NCBI GenBank assembly: GCA_913775265.1
Contig: CAJYJH010000093.1
Location: 62,001-126,000 of the forward strand
DNA: 64,000 bases
Direction: 5' to 3'
From: an uncultured Mucilaginibacter sp.
Lineage (GTDB): Bacteria; Bacteroidota; Bacteroidia; Sphingobacteriales; Sphingobacteriaceae
Part shown: positions 1 through 7,728 of the stretch, piece by piece
How positions within the stretch are numbered: position 1 is the first letter of the stretch
How the letters are laid out: each line of letters opens with the position of its first letter
Program-made: the position numbers and the translations under genes
Notes under the pieces: generated by a model
The model's database searches: none
What the model was told of the DNA's origin: nothing
What the model saw: only the letters and a program-made list of their open reading frames with translations

Positions 1-72
1 TTCAACCAGTTGCCTGATGGCTTCGGGCTGATCGCCGGATGGAATATATTGCGAATTAATTTTAAAATCCAT
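1..72 (-). CDS. uvrB: UvrB, excinuclease ABC subunit B (N-terminal fragment)
   Basis: Only the first 24 codons are present; the gene runs off the left edge. The minus-strand reading from the ATG at 72 is MDFKINSQYIPSGDQPEAIR followed by QLVE, which matches the highly conserved start of UvrB (KF-x-L-x-S-x-Y-x-PSGDQP-x-AI). UvrB is the helicase-like damage-verification subunit of nucleotide excision repair. The catalytic parts lie outside the window. It is divergent from upp, separated by 164 nt. Confidence 0.85.
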   Translation of the reverse strand, partial: MDFKINSQYIPSGDQPEAIRQLVE

Positions 73-224
73 TAGTATAAAGATACGAATATTTTTAGCA
101 AAGCTATTTCCCTAACGGTCATCAAAACGGTTTAATATGTTGACCTTAAGTAAAAAATGTTTGGCTGGTAACTAACATTTATTACGTGTAAATGGTTTAT
201 TCATCCGGTACTCAAACCTCATGA

Positions 225-232
225 TTAATTTG
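225..232 (+). promoter_or_regulatory. Near-consensus Bacteroidota -7 box for upp
   Basis: TTAATTTG differs from TAnnTTTG at one position and ends 4 nt before the upp ATG. The same spacing is seen at purQ (6280-6287) and rlmN (25774-25781), which is why I list this weaker match. No clear -33 TTG is visible. Confidence 0.35.
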
Positions 233-236
233 CCTT

Positions 237-881
237 ATGCTTTTTGTTTTAAACAACATCAATACCGTTTGTAATCAGTTCTTAACCGAGCTCAGGGATG
301 CCGACCAGCAGCAGGACCGAATGCGCTTTAGGCGTAACCAGGAGCGTATTGGCGAAATACTGGCTTACGAAATAAGCAAGGAGTTGAAATATAAAGCAGT
401 AGAGGTACAAACGCCCCTGGGTACAGCCCAGGTTAATATTCCCGCAGAGCAACCCGTATTGGGTACCATTCTGCGCGCCGGTTTACCTTTGCATCAGGGT
501 TTTTTAAACGTATTTGATCAGGCTGCATCCACTTTTATAACCGCACACCGTAAAACCAAAAAGACTGGTGAGTTTACGATTCAGATTGAGCATATATCAA
601 CCGCCGATCTGGAAGGTAAAACATTTATTTTATGTGATACGATGCTGGCCACGGGGCAAAGCGTAGTGCAGGTTTGTAAAGAACTGATGGGGCAATATAA
701 CATGACGGCTTTACACATAGCCGCAGTGATTGCCAGTGCCGAAGGTGTTGAGCATGTACGCGCCCATTTACCTATGGCGCATTTATGGATAGGGGCTATA
801 GATGAGGAAATGACCACCAAATCTTACATCGTGCCGGGGTTAGGAGATGCCGGTGATCTGGCTTATGGCGAAAAGATATAG
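237..881 (+). CDS. upp: Uracil phosphoribosyltransferase
   Basis: This 214-residue cytosolic pyrimidine-salvage enzyme converts uracil plus PRPP to UMP. The type I PRTase fold is recognisable: ILRAGLPL near residue 80, the PRPP-binding loop ILCDTMLATGQS near residue 132, and the C-terminal uracil-binding motif PGLGDAGDLAYG. Length fits the family (about 210 residues). The ATG at 237 is the only sensible start. A near-consensus promoter box TTAATTTG (225-232) ends 4 nt before it, so the mRNA may be almost leaderless. Identity is secure from the motifs. Confidence 0.92.
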   Translation: MLFVLNNINTVCNQFLTELRDADQQQDRMRFRRNQERIGEILAYEISKELKYKAVEVQTPLGTAQVNIPAEQPVLGTILRAGLPLHQGFLNVFDQAASTFITAHRKTKKTGEFTIQIEHISTADLEGKTFILCDTMLATGQSVVQVCKELMGQYNMTALHIAAVIASAEGVEHVRAHLPMAHLWIGAIDEEMTTKSYIVPGLGDAGDLAYGEKI

Positions 882-941
882 CCTCTTGAAAGTTTTATTA
901 TTAGCCGGTGCCTCTGCATATTTGCACATTGTTAGATCATC

Positions 942-1637
942 ATGAAACGTTATACCCACCTCTTTTTTGACCTGGACCATACCATTTGGGATTTTGACCG
1001 GAACGCAGAGGAAACCTTGCAGGAGCTGTTTGTTTTACATGAGCTGGAAGCTCTTGGTTTAGCATCAGCTACAGAATTTATTGCCACTTATACGCGCAAT
1101 AACCATGCTTTGTGGGCCGATTATCATTTAGGCAAAATTGATAAAGAAACGTTGCGCCAAACCCGTTTCCGCAAAACGTTTACTGATTTGGGTGTGCATC
1201 CTGATATTGTACCGGTTGCTTTTGAGGATGCTTACGTGGAGCTTTGCCCGACCAAAACCAACCTATTCCCACATGCTCACGAAACGTTGGCCTATCTGCA
1301 GCAAAAGTACAGGCTGCATTTAATTACTAACGGTTTCCAGGAAGCTACCCGGCGTAAGGTGAGTGGTACAGGTTTAGAGAAGTATTTTACCAACATTATT
1401 ATATCTGAATTAATAGGCGTCAACAAACCCGACAAAGCCATATTTGAACATGCATTGAAGCTGGCCGGTGCCGGCAAAGAGGAGAGCATGATGATTGGAG
1501 ATAGTTTAGAGGCTGATGTTTACGGTGCGCTGAATTTTGGTATGGATGCTATTTATTTTAATCCGCTTAAGGCACCTAAGCCAGATGATGTACTGGTACA
1601 AATTCATAGTTTAGATGAGCTAACCCGATTGTTATGA
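942..1637 (+). CDS. HAD-superfamily hydrolase, YjjG-like noncanonical pyrimidine nucleotidase
   Basis: A 231-residue HAD phosphatase. Motif I is DLDHTIWDFD (nucleophile D10, general acid D12), motif II is the Thr in ITNGF, the motif III Lys is in VNKPDKAIF, and motif IV is MIGDSLEADVYGA. The DFD after motif I, the TNGF-x(n)-R and the NKP-x-IFE arrangement resemble the YjjG/TIGR02254 group, which dephosphorylates noncanonical pyrimidine nucleotides to keep them out of DNA. Substrate is inferred from similarity. Its stop codon overlaps the next ATG (ATGA), so it is translationally coupled to the DinB-like gene. A box-like CATATTTG lies at 917-924. Confidence 0.8.
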   Translation: MKRYTHLFFDLDHTIWDFDRNAEETLQELFVLHELEALGLASATEFIATYTRNNHALWADYHLGKIDKETLRQTRFRKTFTDLGVHPDIVPVAFEDAYVELCPTKTNLFPHAHETLAYLQQKYRLHLITNGFQEATRRKVSGTGLEKYFTNIIISELIGVNKPDKAIFEHALKLAGAGKEESMMIGDSLEADVYGALNFGMDAIYFNPLKAPKPDDVLVQIHSLDELTRLL

Positions 1638-2155
1638 ACATAGCTGCCGAACATAAAGAGATTAATGCCGCGCTTGATGATTACCGGCAGCAGTTGAACG
1701 ATATACCCGATGATCAGTTTACCGAAACGCCTCCCAACGGCGGCTGGAGTTATGCGGAAGTGTATTCACATATTATGCAGGCCAGTCTGGGATCATCCAT
1801 TGCTGCCGAAAAATGCTGCCGTAAAACGGGCGTAACAACCGGCAAAGGTTTAAACTGGCACGGGCGGTTGCTCTTTTTTCTGGATCGTTTTCCGCCGGGC
1901 AAGCGTGAAGCGCCGCCTGCCGTAGCTAGTCTCACCAAAAAAATATCAAAAGAAGAAGCCCGCAATTTAATCGTAAAGGTGCGTAAGCGTATGGACGAAG
2001 TTTCAGCATTAGCGCTACACGATGCTGGATCCTGCAAAATCAGTCACCCAGGCTTAGGGATGCTTACGGCAGCACAATGGATCAAGTTTTTGCGTATTCA
2101 TCTCCAGCATCATTTAAAACAGCTAAGCCGGATAAAAAAAAGTTTTCCACATTAG
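1634..2155 (+). CDS. DinB-like four-helix protein
   Basis: A 173-residue soluble protein resembling the DinB/YfiT-like superfamily (DinB_2). It has an early amphipathic helix, WSYAEVYSHIMQ near residue 38 (aligning with the W-s-x-x-e-v-x-x-H-l signature), a middle helix, and a C-terminal helix with HLQHHLKQL. The scattered His residues (H47, HLQHH) are typical metal-binding positions of this fold. Family members include metal-dependent thiol transferases, but most Bacteroidota members are uncharacterised. It overlaps the HAD gene by 4 nt, implying co-expression. Function is not assigned. Confidence 0.65.
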   Translation: MNIAAEHKEINAALDDYRQQLNDIPDDQFTETPPNGGWSYAEVYSHIMQASLGSSIAAEKCCRKTGVTTGKGLNWHGRLLFFLDRFPPGKREAPPAVASLTKKISKEEARNLIVKVRKRMDEVSALALHDAGSCKISHPGLGMLTAAQWIKFLRIHLQHHLKQLSRIKKSFPH

Positions 2156-2224
2156 TAGCTATTCAAGATTTAATGGAGTCTTAACGTTAAAATAATTTTT
2201 TAACCTGACTTTTATCTTGTTATT

Positions 2225-2335
2225 ATGTATGTAGAGTTCACTTACTTGGTTGTTATAGGTCTGCTGCTGTTGCTGGCTGCATTTTACTTTAGCCCATACG
2301 AGTTAAGCGTAAAAGAAGATGACGACGACGAATAG
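2225..2335 (+). CDS. Candidate 36-residue single-span membrane microprotein
   Basis: ATG at 2225 to TAG at 2333-2335. The product is MYVEFTYLVVIGLLLLLAAF then YFSPYELSVKEDDDDE: a short N-terminus, one hydrophobic helix of about 17 residues (7-23), and a tail ending in an acidic cluster (EDDDDE). It sits alone between the DinB-like gene and the LpxH-like gene, about 70 nt from each. I do not recognise a family. The clean helix-plus-charged-tail layout argues for a real gene, but at this length chance cannot be excluded without conservation data. Confidence 0.45.
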   Translation: MYVEFTYLVVIGLLLLLAAFYFSPYELSVKEDDDDE

Positions 2336-2406
2336 AATTGTCTGACTGGCCTCAACGTTTCAGCAACGCAGGTTGCCGTAATAACGCTGTACGTTAAAAA
2401 ACCGTA

Positions 2407-3255
2407 ATGGCTAAACGCGATATTGATATTGTTGTCATCTCCGATGTTCACTTGGGCACTTATGGCTGCCATGCTAAAGAATTGCTTACTTACCTCAAAA
2501 GCATCCGCCCTAAGCAGGTTATTTTAAACGGAGATATCATCGACATCTGGCAGTTCAGCAAATCGTACTGGCCCGAAGCGCACATGAAGGTGGTGCGCCG
2601 CTTGTTAAAGTTTGTCACCGAGGGTGTTCCCGTTTATTACCTGACCGGTAACCATGACGAAATGCTGCGTAAATTTACTGATTTTAATCTCGGCCAGTTT
2701 CAGTTGCTCAACAAATTGCTGCTAAACGTAGATGGTAAAAAAGCCTGGATTTTTCATGGGGACGTTTTTGACGTAACCATGCAACACTCCAAATGGCTGG
2801 CCAAGTTGGGAGCCGTGGGTTACGATTCGCTTATTATCATCAATAGTATGGTAAACTGGTGTTTGACTGCCTTAGGCCGCCAAAAAATGAGCTTTTCGCA
2901 AAAAATAAAAGGCAGGGTAAAAGAGGCGGTAAAATTCATCAATCACTTCGAGCAGACTGCTGCCGATCTGGCGGTTGATAAACGCTACGACTATGTAATA
3001 TGCGGTCACATCCATCATGCCGAAATCAGGCAGATTAAAGCTACTGATCAGCCAGGCTCTGTACTTTACCTAAACTCCGGCGATTGGGTGGAAAGTTTAA
3101 CATCCTTGGAGTATAACCAGGGAGAATGGAGTATTTACAAATACAATCCTGCAGATTTTAACAGCGACACTGAAGACGACGAAAAGGCCGAAGATTTAAA
3201 TGCCAGCCTTGATGTAAAAGTGCTGCTGGAAAAGTTTAAAATGGAAAACCACTAA
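2407..3255 (+). CDS. LpxH-like UDP-2,3-diacylglucosamine diphosphatase / calcineurin-like phosphoesterase
   Basis: A 282-residue metallophosphoesterase. Ordered metal-binding motifs are SDVHLG (D13, H15), LNGDIIDIW, TGNHDEML, FHGDVFD and CGHIHHAEI, with LNSGDWVESLT near residue 222. The GDxxD-x-W and late SGDWVE elements are typical of LpxH/LpxH2-type enzymes, which cleave UDP-2,3-diacylglucosamine to lipid X in lipid A synthesis at the inner membrane face. Bacteroidota often carry several homologues, so the substrate may differ. A methyltransferase (convergent) and an MJ1255-like glycosyltransferase follow, a neighbourhood consistent with envelope glycolipid metabolism. Confidence 0.78.
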   Translation: MAKRDIDIVVISDVHLGTYGCHAKELLTYLKSIRPKQVILNGDIIDIWQFSKSYWPEAHMKVVRRLLKFVTEGVPVYYLTGNHDEMLRKFTDFNLGQFQLLNKLLLNVDGKKAWIFHGDVFDVTMQHSKWLAKLGAVGYDSLIIINSMVNWCLTALGRQKMSFSQKIKGRVKEAVKFINHFEQTAADLAVDKRYDYVICGHIHHAEIRQIKATDQPGSVLYLNSGDWVESLTSLEYNQGEWSIYKYNPADFNSDTEDDEKAEDLNASLDVKVLLEKFKMENH

Positions 3256-3274
3256 TGCATTTGAACACTGTAAA

Positions 3275-4021
3275 TTATTTTACAGCTTTGACAACGATGT
3301 AAGGAGACAGGGTCTTGCTTTCGATAGGGATTGCTTTAGTAAAAACTTTACCGGCCAGCCACAGCGCTTTTAAAAAAGATCTGGTGACACCACTTTGCTG
3401 CTTCATATTCTCGAGCCAGATAGAGAAATGTCCGTAGTAATAAGCCTCTACCTTTTGCAATCCCAACTCTCGGCAATAATCGGCCAGTTTGCCCGGGTTC
3501 ATACTGCTGATGTTATGCTTATTATAATTGTCCATATCATAGCGGCGCTGCACCCACCCGTTTACACCAGTAAAATTTGGTAAGGTAATAAACAAAGTGC
3601 CGCCGGGTTTTAAAAACTGCAGATGCCTGCTGATGATATCTTTGGTGTCGTTAAAGTGCTCAATCAGCCCTGCCGATAATACCAAGTCGTACTGCTGTTG
3701 CGGTTGGTATTTGAATAAGTCGCCTTCAATTACTTTAATGTCTTGTTCTTTTAAATGATTGGCTGCCAGTACTTCTTTCAGTACCGGCTGATGAACATAA
3801 AAATCGAACAAAGTAGTATCGAGCCCGAAATAGTTTTTTAAAAAAATAGCGTAATAACCCGGAAAGCCTCCTAACTCAATAGCCGACTCGATAGACTGAT
3901 CAGCCAGTAACTGCTCAAACAGCTTATGGAAAGTATAATTGGCCGGAACCTTAAAGGCTAAGCCTGTTTTTGATTCCCAATAGTTTGCCCAAAATTTACG
4001 GTCGGTGAGTTCGTTGCTCAT
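3275..4021 (-). CDS. Class I SAM-dependent methyltransferase
   Basis: About 248 residues from the ATG at 4021. The open frame continues 26 codons upstream to 4099, but that extension has no family resemblance, while MSNELTDRKFWANYWESKTG looks like a normal methyltransferase N-terminus. SAM-binding motif I is AIELGGFPGYYAIFL, an acidic motif II lies in TTLFDFYV, the later motif is YDLVLSAGLIEHF, and the post-motif is LKPGGTLFITLPN. The substrate is unknown. It is encoded between an LpxH-like enzyme and a glycosyltransferase, so a cell-envelope or lipid-linked substrate is possible (inference). Confidence 0.75.
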   Translation of the reverse strand: MSNELTDRKFWANYWESKTGLAFKVPANYTFHKLFEQLLADQSIESAIELGGFPGYYAIFLKNYFGLDTTLFDFYVHQPVLKEVLAANHLKEQDIKVIEGDLFKYQPQQQYDLVLSAGLIEHFNDTKDIISRHLQFLKPGGTLFITLPNFTGVNGWVQRRYDMDNYNKHNISSMNPGKLADYCRELGLQKVEAYYYGHFSIWLENMKQQSGVTRSFLKALWLAGKVFTKAIPIESKTLSPYIVVKAVK

Positions 4022-4192
4022 TTCAAGTTGCAAATAAAATAAAATTAAGTGAGTGTAAGCGTCATAATATTGGAGCGTTATAAACGGTATCTGGCGCATG
4101 TATCTTATCCCAACCTATTACTTGTCAAAAAAATGACTGTAGTTAATAATTATTTATCAAAAGTTTAAAAACGCATTAACTTAAAAGCCGTT

Positions 4193-4200
4193 TATATTTG
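4193..4200 (+). promoter_or_regulatory. Bacteroidota -7 promoter box (glycosyltransferase)
   Basis: TATATTTG is an exact match to TAnnTTTG, ending 14 nt before the ATG at 4215 in the 193-nt divergent spacer. No obvious TTG is seen 17-23 nt upstream. Confidence 0.55.
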
Positions 4201-4214
4201 CAAGCAATCCTACC

Positions 4215-5219
4215 ATGAAAATACTTTTTGGCATACAAGGAACCGGTAACGGGCACATCAGCCGTGCACGCGAAATTGTGCCGTTGCTGCAGCAATACGG
4301 CGATGTTGATTTGCTGATTAGCGGAACCGAAGCCGAAGTGGGTTTATCGCAACCGCTTAAGTATAAGTTTCATGGGTTTAGTTTTGTATTTGGCCGCAGG
4401 GGAGGAGTAGACAAATGGGCTACTTTTAAACGCATGAACCTTTGGCAGCTTTTGCGCGATGTACGCACCTTGCCGCTAAAGCAGTATGATTTAATTATTA
4501 ACGATTTTGAACCAGTAAGTGCCTGGGCTTGTAAACTGCAGAATATACCTTCGGTGTCTTTGAGTCATCAGTGTTCATTTATATCCCCTAATACACCCCG
4601 CCCTGCCCGTTGGAATTATGCGGAATGGTTGTTTAAATATTATTCGCCAACTACACACCACATCGGCTTTCATTTTGACCGGTACGACGATTTTATCCAT
4701 ACTCCGGTAATCCGCAGTGAGATACGTCTAATGGAAACCAGTAACAAAGGGCATTACTCCGTTTACCTGCCTGCGTATGACGATAAAACACTGGTAAAAC
4801 ACTTAAGTAAAATTAATAGTGTGGAATGGCATATTTTTTCTAAGCGGCAAAAAACGCCATTTAAAGAAGGAAATGTGCAGATATGCCCGGTAGATAATGC
4901 TAAGTTTAATCAAAGCTTGGCCAGTTGCGAGGGGTTGTTGACCGGTGGAGGTTTTGAAGGCCCTGCCGAAGCATTGTACCTGCAAAAAAAGGTAATGATG
5001 GTGCCTATGACAGGGCAATACGAGCAGCGTTGTAATGCATTGGCTGCGTCGCGTTTGGGTGTTCCGGTTATTACGGGTATTAATGCAGTTAATATTCCAT
5101 TAATCAATCATTGGGTAGAAAGCAGTAAGCACATAGAGGTAAACTTCCCTGACGAAACCGCACAGATCGTTGATCGTATGGTAAAGCAATATGCGCTTCC
5201 GCAGGCTGCGTTAGCTTAG
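4215..5219 (+). CDS. MJ1255-like glycosyltransferase (GT28/MurG-like fold)
   Basis: A 334-residue protein. The N-terminus MKILFGIQGTGNGHISRA is the glycine-rich GxGNGHxxR motif of the MurG/GT28 fold. The C-terminal donor-binding half contains LLTGGGFEGPAEALYLQKKV followed by P-x-x-GQYEQRCNA, matching the nucleotide-sugar site of this fold. Overall it resembles the TIGR00661/MJ1255 group of archaea and bacteria, whose substrates are unknown. It is probably peripheral at the inner membrane. It lies near LpxH-like and methyltransferase genes and has its own TATATTTG box. Confidence 0.75.
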   Translation: MKILFGIQGTGNGHISRAREIVPLLQQYGDVDLLISGTEAEVGLSQPLKYKFHGFSFVFGRRGGVDKWATFKRMNLWQLLRDVRTLPLKQYDLIINDFEPVSAWACKLQNIPSVSLSHQCSFISPNTPRPARWNYAEWLFKYYSPTTHHIGFHFDRYDDFIHTPVIRSEIRLMETSNKGHYSVYLPAYDDKTLVKHLSKINSVEWHIFSKRQKTPFKEGNVQICPVDNAKFNQSLASCEGLLTGGGFEGPAEALYLQKKVMMVPMTGQYEQRCNALAASRLGVPVITGINAVNIPLINHWVESSKHIEVNFPDETAQIVDRMVKQYALPQAALA

Positions 5220-5259
5220 CACAATTTTTGGTAATATTGCCGGCAGAATTAAGCGCGGC

Positions 5260-6246
5260 ATGATAGACATCTTTCGTAGATATAACCCACTCAATATTTT
5301 ATGGCTGGTTGTGCTGCTATTCATCATGCGTGGCGGTTACATGTTGTTTGCCCCTGCAACCGTCCCCTTGCAATTAGCCGAACCTTTTGCGCTTTCTTTA
5401 CTACCGGTACATCTCATTAACCAAACGTCCGGAGCGTTCAGTGTGTTTTTAGCCGCTATAGTAGTGCTTGCCCAGGCTGTTGCGCTCAATTATTTAATTA
5501 ACGTTCATAACCTATTAGGGCGCCCCAGCTTTTTACCTGGCTTGTTGTATATAGTGTTGTCAGGCCTGTTTACGCCATTCTTAATGTTAAGCGCGCCGCT
5601 GCTTTGCAACTTTTTCATCATTTGGATGCTGTTTAAAATTTTGGATTTGTATAAAACCGACGAATCTAAATCACTGGCGTTTGATTTAGGTATGCTGGCA
5701 GCAGCCGGATCTTTAATTTACTTCCCGTGTACTTATTTGATGGTTATTGTATGGGCGGCGCTCATTATTTTTCGCCCGTTTGATTGGCGGGAGTGGGCAG
5801 CCAGTTTAATTGGTTACATTACGGTTTATTTTTTTATTGGTGTAGCCTATTATTTAACTGATCGTTTACCAGGTTTTACCCATATCTGGTTTCCGCTCGG
5901 GGCCAAGTTCAATATGCCTGAAGTGCTCGACAAATACGATTTTTTAGCGCTTATACCTGTGCTGGCCATACTGGTTTTAGGTACTTTTAAACTACAGGAA
6001 AACTTCTTTAAAAGCTATGTGCTTATCCGCAAAACTTTCCAATTGTTGTTTTTTATAGTGCTGGTTGGCGCAGCCTGTTACTATGTACGTCCTGAGTTTG
6101 GCTTAAGTCACTTTTTAATTACCGTAGTGCCGGTAGCCATATTTTCGGCTTATTATTTTTTGTACGCCGGCATGCGCTGGATGTACGAAAGCTTGTTTTT
6201 TTTGCTGTTAGTCAGCATAATTTACTTCCAGTTTAACACTTTTTAA
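5260..6246 (+). CDS. Polytopic inner-membrane protein, DUF6427-like
   Basis: A 328-residue protein that is almost entirely hydrophobic, with roughly nine to ten predicted membrane helices from residue 12 to the C-terminus (for example ILWLVVLLFIMRGGYML, ALIPVLAILVLGTF, SLFFLLLVSIIYF). It resembles the DUF6427 membrane proteins found near upp and pur genes in Bacteroidota, but I assign this from general pattern only. No catalytic motif is visible. A box-like TAATATTG lies at 5232-5239, 20 nt before the ATG. Function is unknown. Confidence 0.65.
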   Translation: MIDIFRRYNPLNILWLVVLLFIMRGGYMLFAPATVPLQLAEPFALSLLPVHLINQTSGAFSVFLAAIVVLAQAVALNYLINVHNLLGRPSFLPGLLYIVLSGLFTPFLMLSAPLLCNFFIIWMLFKILDLYKTDESKSLAFDLGMLAAAGSLIYFPCTYLMVIVWAALIIFRPFDWREWAASLIGYITVYFFIGVAYYLTDRLPGFTHIWFPLGAKFNMPEVLDKYDFLALIPVLAILVLGTFKLQENFFKSYVLIRKTFQLLFFIVLVGAACYYVRPEFGLSHFLITVVPVAIFSAYYFLYAGMRWMYESLFFLLLVSIIYFQFNTF

Positions 6247-6279
6247 CTTTTACATTCGTTCATGTTCAAGCGGTTATAT

Positions 6280-6287
6280 TAGCTTTG
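6280..6287 (+). promoter_or_regulatory. Bacteroidota -7 box 4 nt before the purQ start
   Basis: TAGCTTTG is an exact TAnnTTTG match ending 4 nt before the purQ ATG at 6292. Since transcription normally begins a few nucleotides after this box, the purQ mRNA would start at or very near its ATG. Confidence 0.55.
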
Positions 6288-6291
6288 TAGC

Positions 6292-6984
6292 ATGAAATTT
6301 GGTGTAGTTATATTCCCCGGTTCTAATTGCGACGAAGATATCATCTACGTTCTTGAAAAAGTAATGGGTCAGCAGGTAGTGCGTTTGTGGCACAAAGACC
6401 ACGATTTGCAAGGTGTTGACGTTGTTATTCTGCCCGGTGGTTTCTCTTTTGGCGACTATCTGCGTTCTGGTGCAATCGCCCGCTTTTCGCCTATCATGCA
6501 GGAGGTTATTCAGTTTGCCGGTAAAGGTGGCTACGTAATGGGTATTTGCAACGGTTTTCAGATACTGGCCGAAGCAGGCTTGGTACCGGGAGCTTTATTG
6601 CATAACAAAAACCGTAAGTTTATTTGCCGCAACACTTACCTGATTCCTCAAACTAAAAACTCACTGCTTACTTCACAGCTTGATGAGCAACGGGTATTAA
6701 AAATTCCTATTGCACATGGTGAGGGTAATTATTTTGCAGACGCAGACTTGCTGAAAAGCTTAAATGATAACGATCAGGTTTTATTCCGTTACAGTGACGA
6801 GGCCGGTAACATTACCGACGAAGCTAATCCTAACGGTTCTATCGAAAATATCGCCGGTGTTTGTAACATTAAACGCAATGTATTTGCCTTGATGCCGCAC
6901 CCGGAAAGAGCAGCCGATACCTTGCTGGCCAACGAAGACGGTTTGGCTATTTTCGAATCTATACTGAACATGGCTAAAGCCTAA
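6292..6984 (+). CDS. purQ: Phosphoribosylformylglycinamidine synthase, glutaminase subunit
   Basis: A 230-residue class I glutamine amidotransferase of purine synthesis. It supplies ammonia to PurL for conversion of FGAR to FGAM in the cytosol. It opens with MKFGVVIFPGSNCDED and carries LPGGFSFGDYLRSGAIAR, the nucleophile elbow GICNGFQ (C86), and the His/Glu pair in MPHPERA (H203, E205), so the catalytic triad is intact. Length is normal for stand-alone PurQ. A separate PurL and PurS or a long PurL should be encoded elsewhere. coaX starts directly after its stop codon. Confidence 0.95.
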   Translation: MKFGVVIFPGSNCDEDIIYVLEKVMGQQVVRLWHKDHDLQGVDVVILPGGFSFGDYLRSGAIARFSPIMQEVIQFAGKGGYVMGICNGFQILAEAGLVPGALLHNKNRKFICRNTYLIPQTKNSLLTSQLDEQRVLKIPIAHGEGNYFADADLLKSLNDNDQVLFRYSDEAGNITDEANPNGSIENIAGVCNIKRNVFALMPHPERAADTLLANEDGLAIFESILNMAKA

Positions 6985-7728
6985 ATGGCTCAACTGGTAA
7001 TTGACATAGGGAACACACTTGTCAAAGCCGCCATTTTTGATGGGGATCAGCTCGTCGAGGTTCATCACTACGAACAGGTGACGCACGTCGAATTACAGTT
7101 ATTGCTGAGTAAGTATCCTGTTAAAAAAGCCATCATATCAACCGTTAGGGGTATTACGGAAACCTGGTTTGGCATTTTAGAGCAGCAGGTACAGGTTTTA
7201 TACTTTAACCGCAGCATGGCACAAGATGTTCAGAACCACTACGGCACGCCACAAACATTGGGTTTGGACAGGTTGGCAGCAGTTTTGGGAGCGAGGCACC
7301 TTTTTCCCGCTGATGATAATTTGGTGATAGATGCCGGCACTTGTATTACTTATGACGGTATTGACGCCGGCGCAAATTATTATGGCGGCAGTATATCGCC
7401 CGGGCTTAATATGCGTTATAAAGCTTTGCAGCACTATACCGCCGTTTTGCCTTTAGTTGAAGCCGATCCTGATTTTGCAGGTTATTACGGTAACAATACG
7501 GTTAATGCCATACGCTCAGGTGTACAAAACGGACTGATATACGAAATAGAAGGGTTTATAAAAAGTTACCAAAAACAGGCCCAACGCCTGAATATTATAC
7601 TCACCGGCGGCGATAGTGTTTTTTTGGATACTGTGCTGAAAAATAGCATCTTTGCCGGCTATATAAAATTGGAACCCTATCTGGTTCTGAAGGGATTAAA
7701 TGCAGCTATACAAGAGCGTAATGATTAA
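6985..7728 (+). CDS. coaX: Type III pantothenate kinase
   Basis: A 247-residue ASKHA-fold kinase for the first step of coenzyme A synthesis. Motifs are the phosphate-1 loop IDIGNTLVKAAIF near the N-terminus, GLDRLAA near residue 92, the phosphate-2/catalytic segment VIDAGTCITYD, GGSISPGLNMRYKAL, and the late adenosine-site LTGGDS. Length is typical of CoaX. The ATG follows the purQ stop with no gap, and the 3' end overlaps the next gene by 8 nt, so purQ-coaX-OMP are likely one transcript. Confidence 0.94.
   Translation: MAQLVIDIGNTLVKAAIFDGDQLVEVHHYEQVTHVELQLLLSKYPVKKAIISTVRGITETWFGILEQQVQVLYFNRSMAQDVQNHYGTPQTLGLDRLAAVLGARHLFPADDNLVIDAGTCITYDGIDAGANYYGGSISPGLNMRYKALQHYTAVLPLVEADPDFAGYYGNNTVNAIRSGVQNGLIYEIEGFIKSYQKQAQRLNIILTGGDSVFLDTVLKNSIFAGYIKLEPYLVLKGLNAAIQERND

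Noticed and set aside
2284..2472. 62-codon minus-strand frame near the LpxH-like gene
   Set aside because: It overlaps the microprotein and the phosphoesterase gene antisense; the plus-strand readings are more gene-like.
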